Shown: positions 26,173-35,640 of the stretch, piece by piece
Layout of the letters: the number at the start of each line of letters is the position of its first letter
Position numbering within the stretch: the first letter of the stretch is position 1
Source of the DNA: Aporhodopirellula sallentina SM41
GTDB lineage: Bacteria; Planctomycetota; Planctomycetia; Pirellulales; Pirellulaceae
NCBI RefSeq assembly: GCF_000346505.1
Contig: NZ_ANOH01000197.1
Coordinates: forward strand, 1-64,000
Direction of reading: 5' to 3'
DNA: 64,000 bases
Notes under the pieces: generated by a model
What the model was told of the DNA's origin: nothing
The model's input: only the letters and a program-made list of their open reading frames with translations
The model's database searches: none
Program-made: the position numbers and the translations under genes

Positions 26173-28611
26173 CTATCGACTCAGGTTCAACAGTTCGTCG
26201 ATCAATTCCTGAGTCGTCGTGATCACCCGGCTGTTCCCCCGGTACTGCGTGCTGGCCAGGACCAACTCAACCAGGTCGTTTCCGATGTCCGTGTTGGACA
26301 ACTCGAGTGCACCACCAATCGTTGTTCCGATCCCGTTCTCTCCTGGCTGCCCCGTCACCGGCAATCCGGTGTTGACCCCTTGGGCGTACATGTTCAAACC
26401 ACGAGCCTCCAAACCGGCTGGGTTTGCAAAACGGGCCAACTGCAATTGACCGAGGTCGCGTGAGATGCCATTACTAAACGTCCCAACGATCGTTCCATCA
26501 TCGCCAACATTAAAACTATTCAAGACCCCTGGGGCACTCCCGTCCTGACTCGTCGCCGCCAAAGTGGCAGTATCTGTCGCCAGCCCCGAGACGAGTGAAA
26601 AGTCCATTTCGAATTGCAACGGCGTGACGCTGGGCAGCCCTTGCCGGTTGATCGAAATCGTTTCCTCGGTCGCGGTCACAAAGTTGCCGTTGCCATCGAA
26701 TCTAATCAAACCGGTTCCCACCGCAATCTCGTTCTGACCAGGCTCCGCATTGTCAGGGCTGTCGGCATACCAACGATAGACCGTTGCCTCATCCGTCCGG
26801 CTTTCCAACGTCGCGGTCACTCGAACGTTGATCGGCACACCAAGTGAATCGTAGACGATGAAGTCCGTCGCGGCACTCTGACCGATCGCTTCTTGGGTTG
26901 TTCCAAACGCCAAGTTGGGTGTTGTCACCTGGCCAACATCATCCGTCAAACGAAACGATGATAGATCGATATCAACCGCGTTGGATTCACCATTATTCGA
27001 AACCAACCGGATGCGACCGTCTTGAATGTAAGCACCGGGTTTCAAGGTTCCTGTTTCGCCAAGGATATTGTTTTCGGAATCCGGGATCGGGTTCTGTGAA
27101 TCGACTTGCAGGGATTGAATCCCCGATGCGTCTTCGATGAAATCGAGTAGGTCCTGCATCGTCGTCGTGGCAGTAATCTCGAGCTCCTTCGTCCCTAGCG
27201 TCCGTCCACCTTTCCGACCGGTATAACTAAGCGTTCCTTCGCTAAAGATCTGTTCGTAAACCAAACCATCCCGTCGAAGAACATCTGTCAACAACGTGTT
27301 GCTACTGACCGAAGGACCATCCATGTCCAACAATTGGTTCGCCGAATCGCTGAGATCCGAGATTTCCTCATCGGACCGCGAATCCGTAAACGTTTCTCCA
27401 GGCTCAACGGTTCCTACGAGATAAAAGTTGTTTTGGTCACCGGAGAGGTTCCGGTAAATTCGAATTTCGTCGTAATCTGGAAAGCCGCCGCCAACCGGTG
27501 GGTCCGGTGGATCGGGGAAATCCGACAACGTGATTCGACCATCAACGACACTCTGCGGCCCCAAGTAACTGCTCGGACGACTCTCCGGATCACCCGCACT
27601 GTAGTACGTGATCATGTAGGTGTAGTTGCCCGTCAGATTCTCATCATTCAGCTCGGTGGTGCTCAACGCGGTTGCCCCTGTGTCGCTGTAACTTCCGCCG
27701 CTCGCTGCAGAATCGAGCAAAAAGAATTCGCTGCCGTTGGCGGCCGTCCGATAGATATTCACCGTCGGATAATTACCTCCCGTTGGATCGGTCGGCAGGT
27801 TTGCCAAGTCAACGTTCCCGTTCGGGCCAACCGCCGCGCTGATGATGTTACTCGTCGCGGCTTCGTACCCGTTGGAATCAACCAACGCGACGCGATATTG
27901 ATAGGTCCCCGCACCGAGCGATCCAGACGATCCTGGCGTTGCGGTGGTCGACGCGACATCGGTAATCGGCGCCGTCTCGACGTTCACGCCCGACGCGTCG
28001 GGCCGTGGCACCTGGTTATCGCCCAGATGCAAGCTCTCGATCACCTGCGCAGCGCTAGCAATTTCACCTTCTGGGGTCAACGTTCCTTCAAACGAAACGT
28101 TCTCGGTCTCTTTCGCCACCGTCTTCGTTCCCAACGGCACGGTCAACGGTGTCAGGGTCGAGGTCTGCAGTGCAAACTGATCGTCAATCCCGTACCCGAG
28201 CAGACGTTGCCCGGTCGCGTTAACCAGTTCCCCTTCGCTGTTGAGTTTGAAGATCCCGTTTCGCGTGTAGAGAATCTCGCCATCGGCAGCCTGAACCTGG
28301 AAGAAACCTTCGCCCTGTATCGCCAAGTCGCTACTACTGCTGCTGATCTCGATCGTACCCTGATTGTGGTTCGCTGCGACCTCGGCGACTTGTACACCAA
28401 GGCCGACCTGGCGAGGGTTGGTACCACCGTTGTTTTCCGATGGCCCGGAACCAAGCGATAGCGTCTGCAAGAACTGACTCGCAAAAACCACATCCGAAGA
28501 CTTGAAGCCGACCGTTTGCGAGTTCGCAAGGTTGTTGCCGATCACGTCGATTTGCGTTTCGGCGGCGCTGAGGCCAGTCAGAGCGGTCGAAAGAGCAGAT
28601 TGCAGACCCAC
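26173..28611 (-). CDS. flgE: Flagellar hook protein FlgE, long form
   Basis: An 812-residue hook subunit. The N-terminal rod/hook signature is SALTGLSAAETQIDVIGNNL then ANSQTVGFKSSDVVF, preceded by MGLQSALSTAL. The C-terminal signature is GGALELSNTDIGNDLVELVL, then ASTQYRGNSRVI at the end. Both are the heptad-rich segments that form the inner core of the hook. Usual FlgE length is ~400-430. The extra sequence includes two related beta-sandwich-like units near residues 220-310 (YQYRVALVDSNGYEAATSN ... VNIYRTAANGSEFFLL) and 325-410 (YTYMITYYSAGDPESRP ... EIRIYRNLSGDQNNFYLV), which look like fibronectin-type duplications on the hook surface. flgD follows upstream in transcription order, 54 bases away. 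Confidence 0.93.
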   Translation of the reverse strand: MGLQSALSTALTGLSAAETQIDVIGNNLANSQTVGFKSSDVVFASQFLQTLSLGSGPSENNGGTNPRQVGLGVQVAEVAANHNQGTIEISSSSSDLAIQGEGFFQVQAADGEILYTRNGIFKLNSEGELVNATGQRLLGYGIDDQFALQTSTLTPLTVPLGTKTVAKETENVSFEGTLTPEGEIASAAQVIESLHLGDNQVPRPDASGVNVETAPITDVASTTATPGSSGSLGAGTYQYRVALVDSNGYEAATSNIISAAVGPNGNVDLANLPTDPTGGNYPTVNIYRTAANGSEFFLLDSAASGGSYSDTGATALSTTELNDENLTGNYTYMITYYSAGDPESRPSSYLGPQSVVDGRITLSDFPDPPDPPVGGGFPDYDEIRIYRNLSGDQNNFYLVGTVEPGETFTDSRSDEEISDLSDSANQLLDMDGPSVSSNTLLTDVLRRDGLVYEQIFSEGTLSYTGRKGGRTLGTKELEITATTTMQDLLDFIEDASGIQSLQVDSQNPIPDSENNILGETGTLKPGAYIQDGRIRLVSNNGESNAVDIDLSSFRLTDDVGQVTTPNLAFGTTQEAIGQSAATDFIVYDSLGVPINVRVTATLESRTDEATVYRWYADSPDNAEPGQNEIAVGTGLIRFDGNGNFVTATEETISINRQGLPSVTPLQFEMDFSLVSGLATDTATLAATSQDGSAPGVLNSFNVGDDGTIVGTFSNGISRDLGQLQLARFANPAGLEARGLNMYAQGVNTGLPVTGQPGENGIGTTIGGALELSNTDIGNDLVELVLASTQYRGNSRVITTTQELIDELLNLSR

Positions 28612-28665
28612 GGTGATTCTCCTGAGACGTTACTGAATCAGGCTCACCGATCTAATCGGCAAACC

Positions 28666-29121
28666 TCACCCAGTTTGAATATCGCGAATGTTCTCTACGA
28701 TCATCGTCTTTCCACCGACGTGAACTTTGACCGAACGTGCCTCGTTTTCACCATTTGTTTCCACAGTGACACGATCGACCACTCCCTCAACTTGGCTGGA
28801 GTCTGTCGCAAGTCCCGAGACGGTCTTCCCGATCAATCCACTCGCAGTGACGAGCTGCTGGTTGTCCGAAAGCGTGGTTAGAGTATTCGTCAACTCGTCC
28901 GTCGCACCGATTTCTCGAATCAGCCCGATCTGTTGGACCATCTCCGAGTTATCCATCGGGTCAAGCGGATCCTGGTTTTGCAACTCTTGAATCAACAAAG
29001 CCAGAAAGTCATCAGTCCCAAGATCGTTGTACCCGTCATTGGTACCTCCGATCGTCGATGAAGAAAAATCCGCAACCGAAGAGGCAGCAGTAGTACTTCC
29101 GGTCTGGGAAGCAGCGGACAT
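28666..29121 (-). CDS. flgD: Flagellar hook assembly (scaffold) protein FlgD
   Basis: A 151-residue protein with the FlgD N-terminal motif DDFLALLIQELQNQDPLDPM, then DNSEMVQQI near residues 38-66. LIGKTVSGLATD and VRVE-type strands of the central beta domain follow. FlgD caps the growing hook during assembly. The length is shorter than E. coli FlgD (231) and ends after the first beta region (VKVHVGGKTMIVENIRDIQT), as in many short FlgD proteins. The Ser/Thr/Ala-rich start (SAASQTGSTTAASS) is typical. It lies upstream of flgE in one operon. Confidence 0.93.
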   Translation of the reverse strand: MSAASQTGSTTAASSVADFSSSTIGGTNDGYNDLGTDDFLALLIQELQNQDPLDPMDNSEMVQQIGLIREIGATDELTNTLTTLSDNQQLVTASGLIGKTVSGLATDSSQVEGVVDRVTVETNGENEARSVKVHVGGKTMIVENIRDIQTG

Positions 29122-29211
29122 CGGCAGATACCTTAAAAAGAAAAACGGATCCGAGAAACCAACTCAACATCCCCGATAACAAACCCCACCCTCGAAAAAC
29201 AAGAGACAATC

Positions 29212-29262
29212 AGGACACGGGGAAAGACAGGACATCGGGAAAGAGTGGGCATCGGGAAAGAA
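29212..29262. repeat. 17-bp tandem repeat, three units
   Basis: Units AGGACACGGGGAAAGAC (29212), AGGACATCGGGAAAGAG (29229) and TGGGCATCGGGAAAGAA (29246). They are intergenic, upstream of flgD and downstream of the DUF1796-like gene. Confidence 0.85.
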
Positions 29263-29298
29263 ATGCCCGCAAGGAAGCTCATCCATCAAACGAACGGT

Positions 29299-30105
29299 TC
29301 AGTGTCCACTGGAATTCTTACGAAATCGCTTCGGAACCATTTGCCGCAAGCGACGTTTTGCCGAAAGCGGAAAGCTCTTGATTTGGTCCGCTCTGCTCAT
29401 CACACCGTTTCTTCGCAACACTGCTCCCCACTGCTTTTGCCACAGTTTGTTGGCTGTGCGATCGCCCTCGGGGCGTGACACGACCGTATCAAACCGAAGG
29501 CCCTGCGTTGCATAATCATCGACAATGCACTCGAACCGTTCGGTAAACGATGGCGTGTTCAAGTGGACCTCATCTACCGAGAGCACACTCAACAGGCGAA
29601 AACTCAACGAACGGTATCGACTGCTCATCATCTCAACAAAATCGCGAGACTCAGTGCCCAACCTTCGTATTCTCTCATCAATGATCGATTCATCGACCTG
29701 GTGATCTAACGTTTCGGGACCCTCGCTCGCTTGGCGATAGTAGACGAACGCGATCTCGCGTCGCGAACCTTCGAGCAACTCCGACATCCGATCCATCCGA
29801 CGCTCAAAGGTCGTCAACGCCTTCGGGTTTTCCAGTGGATTGGTGTGTACGTGCGCCACGTGCGGATACGCCCGAAACACGATCGATCGCTGCCCCGGCC
29901 AACGATAGTGAGACAACTGAGAATACGCTCCCACGCCACGCACATCGTCAAATCCGCTTCGAAGCATCGATGTGACCGATCCTAGACCGTCATGAAGATT
30001 CCATAACCAATCAAACGGTAGACTTGAGTGACGCAATTGAAAGTGGTTGAGGATCATCGCCACGTCGCATCCGCCGCCAAGGGATATCACCATTTGCTTT
30101 CGCAT
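29299..30105 (-). CDS. DUF1796-type putative cysteine peptidase
   Basis: A 268-residue protein from the ATG at 30105; the upstream part of the frame (to 30267) looks non-coding. The start MRKQMVISLGGGCDVAMILN then FQLRHSSLPFDWLWN is the characteristic opening of the DUF1796 papain-like family, where the Cys and a later His are predicted catalytic residues. A candidate His lies in YSQLSHYRW or AYPHVAHVH. The ending FVEMMSSRYRSLSFRLLSV is compatible. Function is uncertain. Such genes often sit in polysaccharide loci, as here. It is divergent from the FkbM gene at 30410. Confidence 0.75.
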   Translation of the reverse strand: MRKQMVISLGGGCDVAMILNHFQLRHSSLPFDWLWNLHDGLGSVTSMLRSGFDDVRGVGAYSQLSHYRWPGQRSIVFRAYPHVAHVHTNPLENPKALTTFERRMDRMSELLEGSRREIAFVYYRQASEGPETLDHQVDESIIDERIRRLGTESRDFVEMMSSRYRSLSFRLLSVLSVDEVHLNTPSFTERFECIVDDYATQGLRFDTVVSRPEGDRTANKLWQKQWGAVLRRNGVMSRADQIKSFPLSAKRRLRQMVPKRFRKNSSGH

Positions 30106-30409
30106 TCTTTTTGACCTCGGACGATAACGACGTTCCGTACTCCTCCCCTTCTCTACCGCGGCAGCAACTATAGACGCGTGACCTTGGCGACTGCCGACGA
30201 TGCAGATTTCACTCTGCCATTTACCTAGGAAACGCAGTACCAAACCGGCCGGTCGTGAGTCAAGCATTCCTGAAAACAGGCCTCACATTTCGAGTTTCAC
30301 GGCCCCCTCGCCTCACGGCCCCCTCGCCAGTTGGACTTGAATCGGCACGTCATGTTTGTCTAGCTTCGCGCTTCAACACAGATCTGCCGTGGATGCAAAA
30401 GGAATATCA
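30106..30409. other. Divergent promoter region
   Basis: About 300 bases between divergent genes. A perfect 16-bp direct repeat, TCACGGCCCCCTCGCC, occupies 30297-30312 and 30313-30328. No other structure is clear. Promoters for both the cysteine-peptidase-like gene and the FkbM gene should lie here. Confidence 0.6.
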
Positions 30410-31213
30410 ATGGCACGTTTTCGCAAAATTCGCCGACGTTTGTTCCCTGGATTCCCCAGCGGCACGGACGTCAAACAAATGCGTGCGAGGGCACTGCGCC
30501 GTATCGGATTGTCCCGGTGCCGCGTGCCGAAACTCCTCGTCGACCAACCCGATTTGCTGTACGGCAGTATTTTGCCAATGGCAATCGCAGAACACGTGAT
30601 TCAAACCGGTCATCTGACGTTCCTGCAAATCGGCGCCTTCGACGGCAATCAAAACGATGACCTCAAACACGTCCTCAATCGGTTCCCGGTCAAGGGCGTT
30701 CTCGTCGAACCACAGCCGAACGTGTATCGACGCTTGCAGGCCTTGCACGGTGACAACCGTGACCTCACTCTGGTCAACGCTGCGATCGACAAGGTCTGCG
30801 GCGTGCGACCGTTCTACATGCTCGAAGGTGGCGACTTAGAGTGTGCCTCCTTCGATCGCAATCACCTGATCAAACATGGCGTCGCCCCCAAGCAGATCTA
30901 TTCCCAAGAAGTGCCCTGCAAAACCGTGCACCAAGTGCTCGAGGACGCGGGACTCGACTCAGTGGATCTTTTGCAGATCGACGCGGAGGGCTACGACTAC
31001 GAGATCATCAAAACGATCGACTTTGAACGCTTAACACCCGCGATGCTTCGGTTTGAATACCGCCATCTGTCGAGTGCCGACATCGACGAATGTCTCGAAA
31101 TGCTATCAAGTCATGGTTATCGATTTATCGTAGAAGAACTCGACCTGATCGCCATTCATACAAACGCTGTTGCCACCCACGAAGAAGTCATTGGCCGTAA
31201 CCGGGCAGCCTAG
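30410..31213 (+). CDS. FkbM-family methyltransferase
   Basis: A 267-residue protein from the ATG at 30410 (the frame opens at 30356). The SAM-binding loop is LTFLQIGAFDGNQNDDLKHV. VLVEPQPNVYRRLQALHGD covers motif II, and VDLLQIDAEGYDYEIIKTID is the hallmark FkbM block (I-D-x-E-G-x-D). The C-terminal SHGYRFIVEELDLIAI fits. FkbM proteins O-methylate sugars or other small molecules and are common in polysaccharide clusters. It is followed by a GT61 gene on the same strand, which suggests methylation of a surface glycan. Confidence 0.9.
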   Translation: MARFRKIRRRLFPGFPSGTDVKQMRARALRRIGLSRCRVPKLLVDQPDLLYGSILPMAIAEHVIQTGHLTFLQIGAFDGNQNDDLKHVLNRFPVKGVLVEPQPNVYRRLQALHGDNRDLTLVNAAIDKVCGVRPFYMLEGGDLECASFDRNHLIKHGVAPKQIYSQEVPCKTVHQVLEDAGLDSVDLLQIDAEGYDYEIIKTIDFERLTPAMLRFEYRHLSSADIDECLEMLSSHGYRFIVEELDLIAIHTNAVATHEEVIGRNRAA

Positions 31214-31261
31214 TTAGATCCGTCGCCGTGTCCTTGCGATGCGAGAGTTAGAGGAATTTGA

Positions 31262-32446
31262 GTGGATATTGCCAGTCACAATCGCAAACTGTTTCACGTC
31301 GGCAAGTACGTGTTTGCCCCCGAGACGCTGCTGCCGTTTCGCCGCGGTGAACCGAAGCAATACAACTTCATGACCATCGATCAGTTGCGTGATCGCTTTC
31401 CCGACCGCGTCGAAGTCCACAACCTGGACAACTTTCCGGAACAGAATCGCCCCCTGGTCGGCCAACCGGAAGGCAAAGCACCGGTCTCGTACCGCGCCGA
31501 TCATCCTCGCAGCTTCGTAGCAACCATCGATGGCGGATGCTGCCACGGCCGAAACTGCGACTGGGTTGGCCTCGAAAGCCACTACCTCCAAGAGTTGCGA
31601 TACATCGCCGGACGGCTTCACGCGAAAGACTTCTCACACGGCTACCTCGACCCACGCTTTCTCCGCCGTTTGCTGACCACTCCGCGACGCCTACCACGCC
31701 CAACCCACCTCCGAGGAACAGTCGTTGTCCTCAACAAAGTCGCCTCACACAACTACTTTCACTGGCTCAGTGAAGTGCTGCCACGGATTGAACTCGTCAA
31801 GCGTGCGGGACTACTCTCCGCAGATGCCTACATCGTCGACTGCCATAAGTCCTTTCAGTTGCAATCGCTAGAACTCCTAGGAATTCCGCTTCAAAAAATC
31901 ATTCAACCTCATGAAGGTCTTCTTATCCAGGCGGAACGATTGGTTGTCCCATCATTCTACTCCGCCGACTCGCGTCGTCGTCTCGGCCCGTTGATGAAAT
32001 CAACCATCGGCTTGCAGGACGCCGACCACCAAGAATTCAACAAGAGGAAGGTCTATATCAGCAGGAGACACTCGAACAATCGTATCCTGCAGAACGATGC
32101 CGAGGTATCACGCTTCCTTGACAAGCATGATTTTGAAACTCACCATCTCGAACAATACTCGCTGGAAAAACAAATCCGTTTGCTCCATCAGACCGGTACT
32201 GTCATCGGTCTTCACGGCGCCGGCTTAACGAACGTTTTATTTTCACCGGGATCGGCTGAGGTTTTGGAAATCCGTCCTGAACGTTGTAACCGCACGTGTT
32301 TTTCGGAGTTGGCGGACGATCTAGGTCATCGTCACGAGATAGTGAACGCCACTCAGCCAAAACGTCGCGGCCCGATTCATTGCAAACTTTCGGATCTCGA
32401 AGAAGCTCTCGAACGAATCACTCATCCGGTTCGAAAGGCAGCATAG
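31262..32446 (+). CDS. Glycosyltransferase family 61
   Basis: A 394-residue protein starting at GTG 31262 behind a recognisable AGAGGA site. The GT61/DUF563 core is VVLNKVASHNYFHWLSEVLP near residues 160-180 and RKVYISRRHSNNRIL near 257-272. IRLLHQTGTVIGLHGAGLTN, then VLFSPGSAEVLEI, follows near 305-340. Members are inverting transferases using UDP-sugars, for example UDP-xylose, in surface glycans. The last residues (RKAA) precede 23 bases of spacer before the convergent GT gene at 32470. Confidence 0.9.
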   Translation: MDIASHNRKLFHVGKYVFAPETLLPFRRGEPKQYNFMTIDQLRDRFPDRVEVHNLDNFPEQNRPLVGQPEGKAPVSYRADHPRSFVATIDGGCCHGRNCDWVGLESHYLQELRYIAGRLHAKDFSHGYLDPRFLRRLLTTPRRLPRPTHLRGTVVVLNKVASHNYFHWLSEVLPRIELVKRAGLLSADAYIVDCHKSFQLQSLELLGIPLQKIIQPHEGLLIQAERLVVPSFYSADSRRRLGPLMKSTIGLQDADHQEFNKRKVYISRRHSNNRILQNDAEVSRFLDKHDFETHHLEQYSLEKQIRLLHQTGTVIGLHGAGLTNVLFSPGSAEVLEIRPERCNRTCFSELADDLGHRHEIVNATQPKRRGPIHCKLSDLEEALERITHPVRKAA

Positions 32447-32469
32447 GTCAGCCCGCTGCCGGCGACAAC

Positions 32470-33474
32470 TTATGCCATCAATTGTCTGACCACATCGCGA
32501 AAACGCGATTCAAATTGCTCGTGGTTGTCGACAAACCATCGTCGCGCATTGGCCCCCAAGCTGGATTTCTCTTCTTCAGACATCTCTAGCAAATTCTCGA
32601 TGGTCTTTTGCATGGCTGCCGGATTCACGAACCAATTGATTCCGAGGTGCCTCGGCTCGGATCGGTCGCACTTCACCAGCACACCGCGGGTCTCGTCCAC
32701 CAATTCATTCATGGGAGGACCGTCCGTAGTAACGACAACCGCGCCACACGACATTCCCTCGACGATGTAGTGTCCCCACCCTTCGGATCGAGAGGGACAC
32801 AGATGAATCCCATGCTGGTTTTGCATTGCGCGCAACGAATCGTCTTCCACATACTCCGTCATCAAACGCACGTTGTGGGGAACTGAACTGGGAGCATTCG
32901 AAGCCGACTGCACAATCGTCAACTCAGGCCAATCTGGATGTTGCGACCAGAGGTCAATCAACATACTCGTCCCTTTGAGGGTACTCCGTCCGGCGAGATG
33001 AAAAAATCGTCCATAGTCGGGAGTAATCGAATCAAGAATTCGATCTTCGGATGTAAAACCAATGTACGTCGCTTGCTCGGCGTAACGTGAAAAAACCTCG
33101 ACCGCATGCCGCGTCTTACATAAGACTTGGTCGACGTAGCGAAGGCGTTTGAGGTGCCGCCGAGGATATCTCTCTTGATTGGGAATCAAAGCCACTTTAC
33201 CGCTGAACATCGCGGCGTTCCGCGGCACACGTTCAGCCAGCAAATTCAAGCAACCGTCTTGGCATTGCTTTTTCGGTACCAGCAAGCGAGTAACACTGCT
33301 CCAGATCGAATCGAGATCACGATACTCCTGCCACTCGACATCGACCTGATCACGTAGAGCGTCTTCAATCAGATTGACATCACGATCAATTCCAACCCCA
33401 TTCTTTCGAGCGACGATTTGAACCCTGTTCAAACGTCGAGTGTCGCGATCGTCCGCCTTTGCATTCGCAGTCAT
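32470..33474 (-). CDS. Glycosyltransferase, GT4-like
   Basis: A 334-residue GT-B enzyme. Donor-site features are GRFFHLAGRSTLKGTSMLID (K/G-rich loop) and HLCPSRSEGWGHYIVEGMSC (E-x7-E motif), followed by VVVTTDGPPMNEL. The N-terminal domain (VQIVARKNGVGIDRDVNLIE) is the acceptor side. It is cytosolic or peripheral. The start overlaps the end of the preceding GT4 gene by 4 bases (ATGA), so it is the last gene of the long minus-strand operon. The substrate is unknown. Confidence 0.85.
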   Translation of the reverse strand: MTANAKADDRDTRRLNRVQIVARKNGVGIDRDVNLIEDALRDQVDVEWQEYRDLDSIWSSVTRLLVPKKQCQDGCLNLLAERVPRNAAMFSGKVALIPNQERYPRRHLKRLRYVDQVLCKTRHAVEVFSRYAEQATYIGFTSEDRILDSITPDYGRFFHLAGRSTLKGTSMLIDLWSQHPDWPELTIVQSASNAPSSVPHNVRLMTEYVEDDSLRAMQNQHGIHLCPSRSEGWGHYIVEGMSCGAVVVTTDGPPMNELVDETRGVLVKCDRSEPRHLGINWFVNPAAMQKTIENLLEMSEEEKSSLGANARRWFVDNHEQFESRFRDVVRQLMA

Positions 33475-34637
33475 GCTGCCCTCGCAACGCGGGGGTGAAG
33501 TTCTCGATACAAATTCAACGTCGCGTCCACCATTCGGTCAGTCACGAACTGATTCCTAGCGTAGCGACTCGCTTCATCGAGCAGTTCCGCATTCCCGGAA
33601 TCGGCAAAGCTCTCTCGTAGTGCGAATGCCATTGCGGCATCGTTACCGACCTCAAACACCTTTGCGAAGGGACCGTTGCTGCGCATCCTCGGGTCACACC
33701 CGAGCACATCGCGCAGACCTCCAACGTTGGTAGAAACAACCGGTCTGCGAAGTATCATTGCTGCGGCCACAGTCAGACACAGCCCTTCGCTATGGGAAGG
33801 GTGAGCGACAACATCCGCTGCCGCGATTAGTTGATCAGGGTCGTTCCGGTAGCCAAGCAAACGCACCTCGTCGGTCACATCTAGCCTACGGATAAGTGAC
33901 TCCAGAAACGGCCGGTGCTCTCCCTCGCCGGCAATCACAGCGGTAACGCGATTCCCTTCGGACTTCAGCGTCGCGACCGCCCGGACAAGTGTCTCATGCC
34001 CTTTGCATGGCAGCAGATTCCCAACAGCGACAATCAGCCTGTGACTCGAACTCGGCAAAAACTCTTTGCGTAAACTTTCGCGACTTTCGGCATCCACGGT
34101 CGGAATCTCAATCGCGGCATGGATCACCTGGAGCTTTTCCTGGGGTATTCCTCTGGCTACACACGCGTCGGAGACCGCATGGGAGACGCAGATGACACGA
34201 TCAGCGACCCGCGAATATTTCAACACAGACCGAATCGGAAACATCGTGTGTCTTATTCCAACGACTTTCAACCCTCGCACCGCATTGGCAGCGATTCCCA
34301 AACCCGTCAACGAGTGCGAATCATTGCAATGAACGACACTGATGTTTTCACGCTTGAGCCACGCTCGAAGATTCCACAACTGCAGCGGATTGCGTCCTTT
34401 GCCTGAGAGCGCCCGAACCGTGAAACCTTCGGCAATCATCTTCTCTTGCAACACGCTCGCATCGCGAACCGCGAGAAAAACCTCGACACCACGATCACGC
34501 AGTCCCTTAGCGAGGTTCCTCAGGTAGACTTCGCCACCACCCCAACCGGCCTGAGTCGAACCGAGCAACACGCGGAGCTTGTTCGCTTCCTGCATCGGAT
34601 GGACTGTTGGAATCGATAGTGGAGTATTCGGAATCAT
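33471..34637 (-). CDS. Glycosyltransferase family 4
   Basis: A 388-residue GT-B transferase. LRVLLGSTQAGWGGGEVYLR near residues 21-40 is the acceptor loop. VAVGNLLPCKGHETLVRAVA and VRLLGYRNDPDQLIAAADV are the donor-side strands, and HPSHSEGLCLTVAAAMILRR with the E-x7-E type pattern completes the site. The ATG at 34637 or 34595 (MQEANKL) may start the protein. It transfers a sugar from a nucleotide donor to a lipid-linked or growing chain. Its end overlaps the next gene by 4 bases. Confidence 0.9.
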   Translation of the reverse strand: MIPNTPLSIPTVHPMQEANKLRVLLGSTQAGWGGGEVYLRNLAKGLRDRGVEVFLAVRDASVLQEKMIAEGFTVRALSGKGRNPLQLWNLRAWLKRENISVVHCNDSHSLTGLGIAANAVRGLKVVGIRHTMFPIRSVLKYSRVADRVICVSHAVSDACVARGIPQEKLQVIHAAIEIPTVDAESRESLRKEFLPSSSHRLIVAVGNLLPCKGHETLVRAVATLKSEGNRVTAVIAGEGEHRPFLESLIRRLDVTDEVRLLGYRNDPDQLIAAADVVAHPSHSEGLCLTVAAAMILRRPVVSTNVGGLRDVLGCDPRMRSNGPFAKVFEVGNDAAMAFALRESFADSGNAELLDEASRYARNQFVTDRMVDATLNLYRELHPRVARAA

Positions 34638-34705
34638 ACCCGAACCCTACTTTGATGAGACGTTGAAAAAGCTGGATGGGGTTGATATCGCATGCCCGAG
34701 TTCGG

Positions 34706-35635
34706 TCATGCCGCCCGAGATGGACGACTGACACTTATGGAGGATTCACTCACCCAATTAGCACAGCCCAGTGAATCTCCGTTGAGCGTTCCGGGATTAA
34801 ACCATGGATCCGGATAGTACACCCGCCTCTGTGCGTCGCTGCGACCGAGAAAGGCTGCCCACCAACTGAACGAACTATTCGCGATAATGGAATGATCGCA
34901 TTGACTCATGAGAAACATGTCTTCAATCGCGGTCGTCGCATCGTTGTGCGTGACCGGCCTCTGCTTGAGCCCTACATCCAAATGGTCTTGGCACCACTGG
35001 ATGTCATTTGAAAACACAAACACATTGAGATTGCTAAATCTCTGCCGCAGATCGTTTAGGCACTTTCGATAGTATTCCGCGTCCAGCCTGCGGTAGATCC
35101 TTAGCGTCTCTGCATTCGTCACATAGTCACCCCGACGCACATGCATCGCAACGCTCATCGATGACTGGATTTCATCAAGCACTCGGCTGGATTCATCCGA
35201 CAAGCCGCGTTTGAGCTGAAATTCTTTCTTCAACTCAGCCTGTAAGCCTGGGAAATAGCGTTCGCTCTGCCAGTAGCCGTCGAGATAAAGATCCGAGCCT
35301 TCTGCAAGATACTTCTCCGCGAAGCCGAATGGTTTCTCGCGTCGTAATCGCAACGGGCGTTTATCGCACGACTGAAGTCCGCCGGCAAAGTTCGCAACAC
35401 GTTCGGCCCACCGCGATTTGCCTCGATATCGCCCGGGAATACGAGCGAATTCCGCTTGAGTCATCCTCGCAGCAGAAATATCAAATTGGTCGATAGCAAG
35501 TGCATGAAGATCGTAGCTTTCAAAAGCACTGACATCCAAGACGAGTCTCTCTGATCGACGCCTTGCGAGGCTAAAACCGTAAGCATACTGAAACATTTGG
35601 TTGCCCAGTCCGCCGATGAGTCGTGTTGCAATCAT
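34706..35635 (-). CDS. Glycosyltransferase family 11 (alpha-1,2-fucosyltransferase-like)
   Basis: A 309-residue protein with the GT11 motifs in order: IGGLGNQMFQYAYGFSLARR near residues 7-26, VAMHVRRGDYV near 150 (the GDP-fucose-binding HxRRxDY motif) and LNVFVFSNDIQWCQDHL near 195. IEDMFLMSQCDHSIIANSSF, then SWWAAFLG, follows near 225-255. GT11 enzymes add L-fucose, or sometimes galactose, in alpha-1,2 linkage. Presence of a GDP-fucose-synthase-like gene two genes upstream supports fucose (or colitose) as donor sugar. It is 5 bases downstream of the DegT-fold gene. Confidence 0.92.
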   Translation of the reverse strand: MIATRLIGGLGNQMFQYAYGFSLARRRSERLVLDVSAFESYDLHALAIDQFDISAARMTQAEFARIPGRYRGKSRWAERVANFAGGLQSCDKRPLRLRREKPFGFAEKYLAEGSDLYLDGYWQSERYFPGLQAELKKEFQLKRGLSDESSRVLDEIQSSMSVAMHVRRGDYVTNAETLRIYRRLDAEYYRKCLNDLRQRFSNLNVFVFSNDIQWCQDHLDVGLKQRPVTHNDATTAIEDMFLMSQCDHSIIANSSFSWWAAFLGRSDAQRRVYYPDPWFNPGTLNGDSLGCANWVSESSISVSRPSRAA

Positions 35636-35640
35636 CAGAT

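Noticed and set aside
27334-28461. 375-residue frame antisense to flgE
   Set aside because: The minus strand encodes a clear FlgE. The antisense frame is Arg/Val-rich and is a by-product of codon bias.
30356-30409. Upstream extension of the FkbM gene
   Set aside because: The 18 extra residues are unlike the family start; the ATG at 30410 gives a basic N-terminus typical of these proteins.
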